From: a virus
Strand: one strand, 5' to 3'
DNA: 21,463 nucleotides
Virus record (IMG/VR): IMGVR_UViG_3300046812_000341
Span: 1 to 21,463 of that record
The position numbers and the translations under genes are program-made. Position 1 is the first letter of the stretch; every line of letters starts with the position of its first letter. This document shows positions 14,638-19,881 of the stretch, in pieces. The notes under the pieces were generated by a model. It was given only the letters and a program-made list of their open reading frames with translations. It was not told the origin of the DNA and searched no databases.

Positions 14638-14843
14638 CACACGCCACCTTTGCCGATGAAAAAGCAGACTGGAACGAGCAGCACGCCGAGCGTGCGCCAG
14701 CGCTTCAGCTTCGGGTGCCAGCCGAGCACCCACCAGACGAACGCCGCGAGCAGTCCCATCACGCACCACGGCGCAGCGTCAGCGCCGACGATGCGCGCGA
14801 GCGCGTGCTCGAGGCTGAACATCAGCCTGAGTATCGTGTCCAT
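14637..14843 (-). CDS. 68-aa membrane protein with two helices (holin-like topology)
   Basis: ATG 14843 is preceded by the leader box CAAACATTGGAGG. The frame remains open upstream, but the box fixes this start. Protein: MDTILRLMFSLEHALARIVG, then two hydrophobic stretches, APWCVMGLLAAFVWWVLGW and TLGVLLVPVCFFIG, separated by a basic loop (HPKLKRWRR-like). Two helices with a positive loop resemble small class II holins, but no lysin gene is nearby, so this is only a topology match. Confidence 0.7.
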   Translation of the reverse strand: MDTILRLMFSLEHALARIVGADAAPWCVMGLLAAFVWWVLGWHPKLKRWRTLGVLLVPVCFFIGKGGV

Positions 14844-14847
14844 GTTT

Positions 14848-14860
14848 CCTCCAATGTTTG
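14848..14860 (-). promoter_or_regulatory. Start-associated leader box CAAACATTGGAGG, copy 2
   Basis: Twelve of 13 bases match copy 1 (G for A at the end), with GGAGG as Shine-Dalgarno, 4 nt before the ATG at 14843. Confidence 0.85.
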
Positions 14861-15091
14861 CCGAGCGCGCGAACGCTCGAAGCTGCATCGGCGGTGTGAT
14901 TACCCGCTGACTCTGTCCGCACCACTCGATGCTCATTGCAGCCACCTGAGTACGTGGCCAAACATCGGTGGCCGATGCAGCTTCCAACGTTGGCGGAGCA
15001 GGGCGCCCTTTTCCAAGCGCCCTACCCCGCCCTATCCTCGCGACCCGCTCACCCGTAGCGAGGTACGAGCGCGGACGGCGGGTCCTGACAG
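14861..15091. other. Intergenic stretch with dyads, no supported gene
   Basis: About 230 nt between two minus-strand genes. It contains CATCGG-TGG-CCGATG near 14964-14978, the palindrome CCAACGTTGG at 14984-14993, and AGGGCGC...GCGCCCT near 15000-15025 (7-bp stem, 10-nt loop, no T run after it on the minus strand). A diverged leader-like box on the plus strand, CAAACATCGGTGG at 14959-14971, precedes an ATG at 14975 that opens a 27-codon frame. I do not support that frame as a gene. Confidence 0.4.
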
Positions 15092-15361
15092 TTACGTCGC
15101 CTTGAAGTTGCGAACATCGTGCGCCGCACTCCACATCCTGGCGAGACTTTGTAAGTCGCCGCTGTTTGCCTCGCCACGCTTCGCGACCCACATGCGCGTC
15201 GTTCCGTTCTGCATCTGGCGAACGATCTCGCACTCGTCGGGCTTGAATCCATGCTGCGCGACCCACGCCTCGACAAGCTTCTCCTCGTTGCCAGCGATGG
15301 CGCTCAGTCGCTCTCGTACTGCGCCCATCAGCTTCTCGTGAAAGTCTTGCGCGTCGCTCAT
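15092..15361 (-). CDS. 89-aa phage protein, function unknown
   Basis: ATG 15361 overlaps the preceding stop as ATGA. The protein starts MSDAQDFHEKLMGAVRERLS, a long helix, followed by AWVAQHGFKPDECEIVRQMQ and NGTTRMWVAKRGEA, which look like a small mixed alpha/beta domain. It ends in a basic helix. No membrane segment and no metal motif. Its neighbour upstream encodes a helix-turn-helix protein. Family not recognised. Confidence 0.72.
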   Translation of the reverse strand: MSDAQDFHEKLMGAVRERLSAIAGNEEKLVEAWVAQHGFKPDECEIVRQMQNGTTRMWVAKRGEANSGDLQSLARMWSAAHDVRNFKAT

Positions 15362-15591
15362 ATCGCCACCCTACTCCACAAGAGCGGTCGGCCAAACAGC
15401 GTGACCGCCCTGCGTGAGAACGCCTGCTTGTCGCGTCGCAGCTGACGCAGCCTGTCCTCGGTCGTGCGCACTGGCACGTGCGCGCGCCTCGCGACCTCCT
15501 CCAGCGTCATCTCCTCGCGGATATGCGTGGTCAGCACGTCGAGGATCGCAGCCTTGCTACGCCCCGCCAGTGGCCTGTGCGGGCCGCCCAT
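15358..15591 (-). CDS. HTH protein (winged-helix-like)
   Basis: 77 aa from ATG 15591, which shares one base with the previous stop (TGATG); the upstream extension is Arg/Gly-rich and shadow-like. It contains SKAAILDVLTTHIREE, then MTLEEVARRAHVPVRTTEDR, LRQLRRD, a clear helix-turn-helix resembling the marR/iclR-type first helices or a primase-like wHTH. A basic C-terminus with a beta-hairpin-like end (AVTLFGRPLLWSRVAI) may be the wing. It probably binds DNA. Confidence 0.72.
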   Translation of the reverse strand: MGGPHRPLAGRSKAAILDVLTTHIREEMTLEEVARRAHVPVRTTEDRLRQLRRDKQAFSRRAVTLFGRPLLWSRVAI

Positions 15592-15788
15592 CACTGCACC
15601 GCCCGCGCGCAGAATGTGAACGCCTGCGGGAACACCACCGCCGTGAACACCACGATGAAGGCGGGCGTGGCGACGAACACCCACGCGGGCAGCATCCATC
15701 GCTTGCCCGAGATGCGCGCGTCTCGCGATACCAGCGCCGAGAGCACGATGTACGCCGCGATCGCCACGAAGGCGTAGACGTCCTTCAC
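15591..15788 (-). CDS. 65-aa two-helix membrane protein
   Basis: GTG start at 15788 sharing GTGA with the preceding stop. Two hydrophobic segments: VYAFVAIAAYIVLSALVS (residues about 4-21) and LPAWVFVATPAFIVVFTAVV (about 33-52), separated by a basic loop (RDARISGKRWM). N- and C-termini probably face the outside. It belongs to the cluster of small membrane proteins at 14.5-16.4 kb. Function unknown; holin-like topology is not sufficient to call one. Confidence 0.72.
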   Translation of the reverse strand: MKDVYAFVAIAAYIVLSALVSRDARISGKRWMLPAWVFVATPAFIVVFTAVVFPQAFTFCARAVQ

Positions 15789-15961
15789 GACGCGCCCTCG
15801 TCCAGCGCGCCGCGCGGTGCTTCGACGCCGTTGCGCATTCGGCGCGTTGGCTTGTCGGCGTTGACCAGACGCTTCACGCGTGCGTCACGCTCTTCGGCCC
15901 ACGCTTCGCCCGCTTCGGCGAAGTCGTCGTGAGACATCTTGTTCCAGTCGATGCGTGCCAT
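15785..15961 (-). CDS. 58-aa charged microprotein, function unknown
   Basis: Read directly. ATG 15961 lies 6 nt after the leader box CAAACATTGGAGA and has a possible promoter at 15994-16022. Protein: MARIDWNKMSHDDFAEAGEA, then WAEERDARVKRLVNADKPTR, ending in RRMRNGVEAPRGALDEGAS. It is soluble, helical in the middle and disordered at the end. No family recognised. Confidence 0.74.
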   Translation of the reverse strand: MARIDWNKMSHDDFAEAGEAWAEERDARVKRLVNADKPTRRMRNGVEAPRGALDEGAS

Positions 15962-15967
15962 TCGTTA

Positions 15968-15980
15968 TCTCCAATGTTTG
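15968..15980 (-). promoter_or_regulatory. Start-associated leader box CAAACATTGGAGA, copy 3
   Basis: Exact match to copy 1 on the minus strand, 6 nt before the ATG at 15961. Confidence 0.85.
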
Positions 15981-15993
15981 AACTACAGTTGTG

Positions 15994-16022
15994 TCACTAG
16001 GTCAGTGTTCGATCGGTGTCAA
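15994..16022 (-). promoter_or_regulatory. Candidate sigma70-like promoter upstream of the 58-aa gene
   Basis: Minus-strand TTGACA at 16022-16017, 17-bp spacer, TAGTGA at 15999-15994. The -35 is perfect, the -10 weak. The predicted start near 15987 leaves a short leader with the CAAACATTGGAGA box, parallel to the arrangement at 13.6 kb. Confidence 0.45.
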
Positions 16023-16025
16023 GTG

Positions 16026-16193
16026 TTAGTCGACGAACTCGTCTGGGTGGTCGCGCATGTATTCGAGGAAATCGCTCTTCACTTGCGCTGCGCTGTTGTG
16101 CGGCGCGGCGCGGCGCTGGATACGCTCGTCATCGTGGCTGAGCCACCACGCCGCATAGATGATGACGGCGAGCACGATGCACGCGCCGATCAC
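16026..16193 (-). CDS. 55-aa single-helix membrane microprotein
   Basis: Read directly. GTG start at 16193 overlapping the preceding TGA (GTGA). One N-terminal helix, MIGACIVLAVIIYAAWWLSH, then a charged soluble tail (DDERIQRRAAPHNSAAQVKS, DFLEYMRDHPDEFVD). The tail could be cytoplasmic or periplasmic; the charges do not decide it. It ends in a TAA stop 65 nt before the start of the next minus-strand gene. Family not recognised. Confidence 0.7.
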   Translation of the reverse strand: MIGACIVLAVIIYAAWWLSHDDERIQRRAAPHNSAAQVKSDFLEYMRDHPDEFVD

Positions 16194-16366
16194 CGTTCCC
16201 CCTGATATTTCGACAAGTCGAACGCATTGCCGATGACGTTGTCCCAGCCGTGCTTTCCGGCCTGTCCGATCGTCAGCAGCGCGACGATGCCGATCAACAA
16301 CACGAGCCAGAACGAACCACTACCCTTCGCCGCTGATGGCGGCGCTTCCAATGTTTGTTTCTGCAC
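16190..16366 (-). CDS. 58-aa single-helix membrane microprotein with tandem leader boxes
   Basis: Read directly. GTG start at 16366, preceded by CAAACATTGGAGA (16371-16383). Protein: MQKQTLEAPPSAAKGSGSFW followed by LVLLIGIVALLTIGQ (membrane helix, residues about 21-35), then AGKHGWDNVIGNAFDLSKYQ and GER. The bases coding residues 3-6 (QTLE) are themselves a second copy of the leader box, 26 nt downstream of the first. Topology suggests N-in or N-out cannot be determined. Function unknown. Confidence 0.72.
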   Translation of the reverse strand: MQKQTLEAPPSAAKGSGSFWLVLLIGIVALLTIGQAGKHGWDNVIGNAFDLSKYQGER

Positions 16367-16383
16367 AGTGTCTCCAATGTTTG
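16345..16383 (-). repeat. Tandem leader boxes, copies 4 and 5
   Basis: CAAACATTGGAGA at 16371-16383 lies immediately upstream of the GTG at 16366. CAAACATTGGAAG at 16345-16357 lies inside the gene. The shared 11-mer CAAACATTGGA is repeated at a 26-nt interval. Confidence 0.8.
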
Positions 16384-16403
16384 TGTGTCAGAGCCGAGAT
16401 GGC

Positions 16404-16670
16404 TCAAACGTCGTTCGCCGCCTTCGTGAGGTGCTGCATGACCTTCTTCATCCGGCGTTTCGCGCGGTCGTGGAGGTTGTCGGCGTCGATGCGTGCAGCA
16501 ACGGCGTGCGGCTCGGCAGCGCCGAAGTAGCGTGCCTCGATGTGACCGAGGTAGTGCAGCGCGTTGATTGCGGCCGCATACGCCTCGCCTATTTCGGTCG
16601 CAGGTGAAAGCGAATCCTCACTCCATACAGCCGGCGGTCGAGTTCGTGCGTGAGCTGAGCGTAGCGGCAT
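16404..16670 (-). CDS. 88-aa helical protein, function unknown (start uncertain)
   Basis: The C-terminal two thirds look like a real protein (EIGEAYAAAINALHYLGHIE, then ARIDADNLHDRAKRRMKKVM). The only normal start codon in frame is ATG 16670, which overlaps the RusA-like gene by 82 nt, an exception in this tightly packed genome. A non-standard start nearer to the RusA-like stop (around 16590) is possible but unproven. It is followed by a 5-bp hairpin (GAGCC-ATCTC-GGCTC) at 16389-16403 and then the leader box of the next gene. Confidence 0.6.
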   Translation of the reverse strand: MPLRSAHARTRPPAVWSEDSLSPATEIGEAYAAAINALHYLGHIEARYFGAAEPHAVAARIDADNLHDRAKRRMKKVMQHLTKAANDV

Positions 16671-17131
16671 GTCACAAGTCCTTTTCCGATGAGTTGGTCG
16701 TCGAACACTCCGATGCGTCTGCGGTCCTGCTCGTCGAAGTCATCGCCGCGCACGAGGTACGCGCACACGGCGTCGACGATGTGCTTGAACGACTGCGGGA
16801 GGTTGTCGTGCGCGTCGAGCGGCCTCGGCCCGATGCGTGTGAGGTCGAGCACGTTGACGCGCTCGCGGTCCATGCGCCGCAGCTGCGTTTGGCACGCGCA
16901 CAGCACTGTGTCGATCTGGCCGACCTTCAGCTTGTGCGCGCGGTGGCGGTTGCCGTTGACGTTCGACGCCTCGGTCTTGATCGGCAGCTGCAGCTCCCAG
17001 CCGTCCTCGCGCTCGATGAGGCACGGCTTGACGAAGTGCGCCGACTCGCGCGCGATGCGCTGCGACTTGTTGCCGCGAATCATCGACTTGAACGCGGCGA
17101 CCTGCTCGGGCGTGGCTTGCGTGCGGATCAT
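16589..17131 (-). CDS. rusA: RusA-like Holliday junction resolvase
   Basis: 180 aa from ATG 17131 (ATGA overlap with the previous stop). The core, TRIGPRPLDAHDNLPQSFKH followed by IVDAVCAYLVRGDDFDEQDR and then FDDQLIGKG, fits the RusA pattern of a DxxDN-type metal site, an AxxK-like helix with a further Asp, and a downstream DD pair. RusA dimers cleave four-way junctions in phage recombination and replication. The N-terminal part (QVAAFKSMIRGNKSQRIARE) is helical and the middle beta-rich, typical of the fold. The spacing DAHDN rather than DxDN is noted. Symbol given by similarity of motifs only. Confidence 0.75.
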   Translation of the reverse strand: MIRTQATPEQVAAFKSMIRGNKSQRIARESAHFVKPCLIEREDGWELQLPIKTEASNVNGNRHRAHKLKVGQIDTVLCACQTQLRRMDRERVNVLDLTRIGPRPLDAHDNLPQSFKHIVDAVCAYLVRGDDFDEQDRRRIGVFDDQLIGKGLVTCRYAQLTHELDRRLYGVRIRFHLRPK

Positions 17132-17379
17132 GCCTGCCCTCGCTTCGCCTGTCGCTCGGCGACGCACGCCGGGCACTGGCATGTGTCGGCAGCGCGCTTG
17201 GCGCTTTCATCGAGCGCGATCTCGTTGGCTTCGACGAGGAACCGCGCGACGACCGGGTTCTGCATGATGAGCGCCTGAATCGCCGTGCCGACACAGACGG
17301 CGCCGTGCTGGTCGACCAGCTTGTCGAGCGCGGTCAGTGTGTTCTCGAGTTGGTCGATCGTGATGTCGATTTTGGTCAT
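17128..17379 (-). CDS. 83-aa helical protein with C-terminal CxCPxC motif
   Basis: ATG 17379 overlaps the preceding stop (ATGA); the longer frame would overlap the gene before it. It begins MTKIDITIDQLENTLTALDK, continues LVDQHGAVCVGTAIQALIMQ, NPVVARFLVEANEIALDESA and ends KRAADTCQCPACVAERQAKR. The CQCPAC cluster near residues 69-74 may bind a metal, though a fourth ligand is not obvious. It sits between the RusA-like gene and the replication genes, so it probably acts in DNA metabolism. Family not recognised. Confidence 0.72.
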   Translation of the reverse strand: MTKIDITIDQLENTLTALDKLVDQHGAVCVGTAIQALIMQNPVVARFLVEANEIALDESAKRAADTCQCPACVAERQAKRGQA

Positions 17380-17882
17380 CGCACCCGCCTCTGCACTGCA
17401 GCCATCAGCTGCTTCTCGAACGGTTGGTCTTGTCCCGCCGGCGCTGAGCGCGGGATATCGGCGACGCCCCACAGCTCGCGGTGCCAGCGCCCGAACGCGA
17501 GCGCCATGCGCTTGTCGTTTTCGTCCGAGCTCTCCGCGAGCTTCAGCTGCGCCCACATGGTCGCGCGTAGGCGCCGCTCGAGCTCGCTCATCGCCAGCCG
17601 GCGCGCGGTGTGCGCCGTCAGGTAGGCGGCGAACTCGTCGGCGAGCTCGGTCGGAATCGGAGCGCCCTTGTGCCAACGCGCGAGCACATCCTCGCGAGAG
17701 AACTGCGCGCGAAGCGGAGCGTCTACCGGCCGGTACCGCTCGCGGTCGACGAACACCTGACGTGCGATGTCGAGCGCGGAGCCTTCGCGAGCGAGCGCGA
17801 CGTGGTGCGCCGCGATCGGGTCGCTGGCGTATACGCGAGGGTTGATCGCCTCGCGCAGCTGCTGCTCGGTGTCGCCCCTCAT
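17376..17882 (-). CDS. 168-aa phage protein downstream of the replication gene, function unknown
   Basis: ATG 17882 overlaps the replication-gene stop (ATGA). Charged and helical throughout, with blocks such as DTEQQLREAINPRVYASDP, REGSALDIARQVFVDRERYR and ARRLAMSELERRLRATMWAQ, ending in a basic tail. A Trp/His-rich centre (WHKGAPIPTELADEFAAYL) is notable. Position after a replication initiation-like gene suggests a helicase loader or partner (as lambda P follows O), but no ATPase motif is present, so this is inference only. Confidence 0.7.
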   Translation of the reverse strand: MRGDTEQQLREAINPRVYASDPIAAHHVALAREGSALDIARQVFVDRERYRPVDAPLRAQFSREDVLARWHKGAPIPTELADEFAAYLTAHTARRLAMSELERRLRATMWAQLKLAESSDENDKRMALAFGRWHRELWGVADIPRSAPAGQDQPFEKQLMAAVQRRVR

Positions 17883-18799
17883 GACGCCACCGCCGCGGTG
17901 TGAGACTTCAGCAGCCGCGTCTCGTGCGACCGGGCTTTTGAGAGTTCCGCCTCAGCCTGCTCGAGTGAGGGTTTGTACCACTTTTCCTCCTTGTCGAAGA
18001 ACGGGGCGTTTCGAAGTCGATTCACTTCGATCTGAGCCGCCCTGCAGGCCTCACGTGCCGCGGCGATTTCCTCCCGGGGCGTTGCCACCGACTGCTTGAG
18101 AACGGGCCGTGCGTCGCCGCCCAGGTACTTCTGCCAGTGCTTCCGCACGTGCTCCGGGCTGACCAGGTGCTTGTTGGCCATGCACCACGCATCGCCGCGG
18201 ATGGCCGCCGCGACGGTCGAGCGCTCGGCGTCGGGCTTGGAGCCCATGTAGGTGTACTGGTCGCGCCACGAGCCGGGAGCGGGCGCCGAAGTCGGCAGCA
18301 ACTCGAGCGTCTGGCAGTACCAAGTGAAGCCGACCAAGTCCGGTCGCGCGCGCGCGCTCTCTCTCGTCTCTTCTTTCTTGTCTGTCTTGTCTGTCTGTCG
18401 AACGTGAGTTGTGTCATTTCGCGGTGTTGAGTCGATTGGGATGTCGGACCCACGACCGTTTGCCAACGAGTCCACGACGTTGGCTGACAGGTCCGCGACA
18501 ACTCGACGCAGTTGGCTGTCAGGTCTGAAGCAAACCGATACCGTCTGCCCGTCGATCCAGAGCACCCCGCGAGCCTGAAGATCGAGCAGCGACTTGCGCG
18601 CGTTCGGCCGGTCGCGGCCATCGACCTGCATCTGCTTACAGAGCGACTCCAGCCAATCGCCTTCGACGGTCACCGGCTCGCCGTCGGCGAGCTCGAATAG
18701 GCTGAACATCAGCCCGCGCATGTGGAGCTTCGCGCCGGACCACGCCGCGTGGCGTTTGCGAGGCACGGGGCAGAAGTCGTAGCCAACGCGCCGACTCAT
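17879..18799 (-). CDS. Phage replication initiation-like protein
   Basis: 306 aa. ATG 18799 has a strong ribosome binding site (GGAGG, 6 nt away). Residues about 25-95 resemble a winged helix: HMRGLMFSLFELADGEPVTV, then WLESLCKQMQVDGRDRPNAR, KSLLDLQARGVLWIDGQTVS. A charged linker follows (residues about 125-155). Residues 155-230 form a second domain with WYCQTLELLPTS, AAIRGDAWCMANKHLVSPEH and VRKHWQKYLGG, a pattern typical of DnaD/lambda-O-like phage initiators. The C-terminus is helical. Such proteins bind the origin and recruit helicase. The gene itself carries iteron-like repeats (see below). Confidence 0.68.
   Translation of the reverse strand: MSRRVGYDFCPVPRKRHAAWSGAKLHMRGLMFSLFELADGEPVTVEGDWLESLCKQMQVDGRDRPNARKSLLDLQARGVLWIDGQTVSVCFRPDSQLRRVVADLSANVVDSLANGRGSDIPIDSTPRNDTTHVRQTDKTDKKEETRESARARPDLVGFTWYCQTLELLPTSAPAPGSWRDQYTYMGSKPDAERSTVAAAIRGDAWCMANKHLVSPEHVRKHWQKYLGGDARPVLKQSVATPREEIAAAREACRAAQIEVNRLRNAPFFDKEEKWYKPSLEQAEAELSKARSHETRLLKSHTAAVAS
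18479..18525. repeat. Iteron-like direct repeats inside the replication gene (candidate origin)
   Basis: GTTGGCTGACAGGTC at 18479-18493 and GTTGGCTGTCAGGTC at 18511-18525 are identical at 14 of 15 positions. They are 32 nt apart, not a multiple of three, so they encode different residues in the gene's frame: the repetition is kept at the DNA level. An inverted GCCAAC lies at 18462-18467. On the downstream side, a 43-nt pyrimidine tract with TCTGTCTTGTCTGTCTGTC occupies 18357-18399 and could be an unwinding element. The layout recalls lambda ori inside gene O. Confidence 0.5.
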
Positions 18800-19011
18800 G
18801 GCCGACCTCCGCGCGCGATGAGTGCCGCGATTGCGATCAGCACAGCGCTATGCGATCGATGCGGCGGGACCGCGTCGAGGGCGCATTGCGAGGGGCGGCC
18901 TTCCACAGTCAGCCCTTGCATTGCGCGGGGCGCGGCCCCATTATCGACGTGTTCGTTCTGTCTCTGTACGCCGCCCCGTTCCAGCAGGGCGGCGTTTCTG
19001 TTTGTGGTCAT
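18796..19011 (-). CDS. 71-aa protein, function unknown
   Basis: ATG 19011 overlaps the preceding stop (ATGA), and the stop at 18796 overlaps the replication gene start (ATGA). Sequence begins MTTNRNAALLERGGVQRQNE and ends in a hydrophobic helix (HSAVLIAIAALIARGGRP) that may insert into a membrane. The middle is Gly/Pro-rich and not convincingly folded. Part of the gene is shared with a GC-rich inverted repeat that resembles an intrinsic terminator on the plus strand, so the coding call is less sure than for its neighbours. Confidence 0.55.
   Translation of the reverse strand: MTTNRNAALLERGGVQRQNEHVDNGAAPRAMQGLTVEGRPSQCALDAVPPHRSHSAVLIAIAALIARGGRP
18927..19003 (+). ncRNA. Possible short antisense RNA (promoter plus terminator)
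   Basis: On the plus strand TTGCAT, a 17-bp spacer and CATTAT form a mediocre promoter. About 25 nt later CGCCGCCC (18969-18976) and GGGCGGCG (18987-18994) form a perfect 8-bp stem followed by TTTCTGTTTG (terminator-like). A transcript of roughly 40 nt would be antisense to the 71-aa gene and could act on its mRNA or on the replication gene downstream. Chance GC-rich pairing remains possible. Confidence 0.3.
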
Positions 19012-19346
19012 GACAACAGGTCTCCTTGTCGGTCTGACATCGTGGTCGGCTCGGAGCGGATGACCTCGCCGTCGCTTGCGATGAGCGACCAGTGCATCGA
19101 GTCCATCAGCCACCGGCACTGCACGGGAACGAGATGCTTGCCCATGCGCAAGTCATCCTTGAGCGCGAGCGCCTTCTTGCGATGACGATCGATCGCTTCC
19201 TTCGCTTCGGCAGCAGCAGCTTTCGCGGCTGCTTCGAGCTGTTGCATCTGGTGCACGTGCTCGGCGAGCTCGTTGCCCTTCTCGATGCGAACTTCCTCAC
19301 CAAACGGCCGTAGCAACATCCGCTCTTCGTCAGGTCTCTTCGCCAT
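19008..19346 (-). CDS. 112-aa helical early protein, function unknown
   Basis: ATG 19346 has a strong ribosome binding site (AAAGGAG, 6 nt away); the stretch GGAGACCGACATGG is identical to that at the 13690 gene. Residues about 25-70 form an acidic-to-basic coiled coil (NELAEHVHQMQQLEAAAKAA, then AAEAKEAIDRHRKKALALKD). A compact end follows with LVPVQCRWLMDSMHWSLIAS. It is the first gene after the leader with the long hairpin. Family not recognised. Confidence 0.75.
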   Translation of the reverse strand: MAKRPDEERMLLRPFGEEVRIEKGNELAEHVHQMQQLEAAAKAAAAEAKEAIDRHRKKALALKDDLRMGKHLVPVQCRWLMDSMHWSLIASDGEVIRSEPTTMSDRQGDLLS

Positions 19347-19585
19347 GTCGGTCTCCTTTAGTGAATAGGGCGCACGCCGCCGTCAGCTGCATCGAGGGGG
19401 GACACGATGTCAGCCGACGGCGGCGGAGCGCGAGCGACCGCGCGCACGCAAGGCCGCTAAGTGCGCAGCAAATCGCCCGAGTCGAGAACGCGCCTGCAAT
19501 GGGTCATTGCGTCTGTGGTGCGCGGTCCCGACTCCGATGATCAGATGCGATAGCTTGCGACTAACGACGCTGTGACCACAGGAGG
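19347..19585. other. Intergenic region between the Cro-like gene and the early operon
   Basis: 239 nt. Besides the hairpin at 19375-19425 it contains CTGTG-AC-CACAG at 19570-19581 (5-bp dyad right after the HTH gene stop) and TGCGA-TAGCT-TGCGA near 19547. I found no promoter with good -35 and -10 boxes for the leftward early operon; it may be read through from the HTH gene. Confidence 0.4.
19375..19425. promoter_or_regulatory. Long imperfect hairpin in the leader of the leftward operon
   Basis: CGCCGCCGTC at 19375-19384 pairs with GACGGCGGCG at 19416-19425 (10 bp). Within the loop GCTG pairs with CAGC, then CATCG with CGATG, leaving a loop AGGGGGGACA (TGTCCCCCCT in the minus-strand transcript). 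The stem ends about 20 nt upstream of the ribosome binding site of the 19346 gene. It is not followed by a U run in either direction, so it is not a simple terminator. A translational control element, RNA-protein binding site or origin-like structure are options. Confidence 0.65.
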
Positions 19586-19804
19586 TCATGCAGCTTGAAC
19601 CCCCGCGACCAGCTCACCGATTGGGACACGCAGCGCCGCGGCGACGAGCCGCAGCGTCGAGAACGACGGCTCGACAAGGTCCGCCTCCCAGCGGTAGACC
19701 GTTGCCGTACATCGCCCGATCTTCCGGCCAAGCTGCGGCTGGGAGAGTCCCTGCTTCTCGCGGGCGTTCTTGATGCGGGTTCCCAATGTTCGCGCCATAT
19801 GCAT
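19586..19804 (-). CDS. Cro-like XRE-family HTH repressor
   Basis: 72 aa. MHMARTLGTRIKNAREKQGL starts the protein, then SQPQLGRKIGRCTATVYRWE and ADLVEPSFSTLRLVAAALRV form a typical five-helix XRE domain with recognition helix near CTATVYRW. No other domain. It is the first leftward gene and faces the 143-aa HTH gene across 77 nt, like cro facing cI. The ATG (19804) or ATG two codons later lies inside the operator-like inverted repeat CATATGCATC, and no ribosome binding site is visible before either, so the transcript may be leaderless or autoregulated by the same sequence. Confidence 0.8.
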   Translation of the reverse strand: MHMARTLGTRIKNAREKQGLSQPQLGRKIGRCTATVYRWEADLVEPSFSTLRLVAAALRVPIGELVAGVQAA

Positions 19805-19854
19805 CTAATGTGTATGCGCGATCGAATGAAAAGGCAAGCGGTTCGATGCATATG
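19796..19854. promoter_or_regulatory. Divergent operator region with CATATGCATC inverted repeat
   Basis: CATATGCATC at 19796-19805 and its exact complement GATGCATATG at 19845-19854 flank the centre between the two HTH genes; TGTATGCG lies between at 19811-19818. The second copy places a CATATG hexamer (19849-19854) at -10 distance from a start near 19861, which would give the rightward gene a 21-nt leader with AAGAGG. The pattern suggests binding by one or both HTH proteins. Confidence 0.6.
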
Positions 19855-19881
19855 CTGAATGAGCCGTCGCAAGAGGCGGAA

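Noticed and set aside
14637-14843. Holin call
   Set aside because: Two helices fit, but no endolysin nearby and several similar small membrane proteins exist in the same cluster.
15000-15025. Intrinsic terminator at AGGGCGC...GCGCCCT
   Set aside because: No T run after the stem on the transcribed (minus) strand.
14975-15058. 27-codon plus-strand frame behind a diverged leader-like box
   Set aside because: Box differs at two positions, frame short and Pro-rich; no promoter.
16568-17278. 236-aa plus-strand frame
   Set aside because: Antisense to the RusA-like gene; no motif, and no promoter or ribosome binding site before it.
18346-18399. CRISPR or tandem repeat array in the TCTG-rich tract
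   Set aside because: Short irregular pyrimidine repeats without spacers; coding for a charged linker on the minus strand.
19780-19792. Leader-box-like CGAACATTGGGA in the Cro-like gene
   Set aside because: Two mismatches and no start codon after it; explained by codons of the protein (ARTLG).
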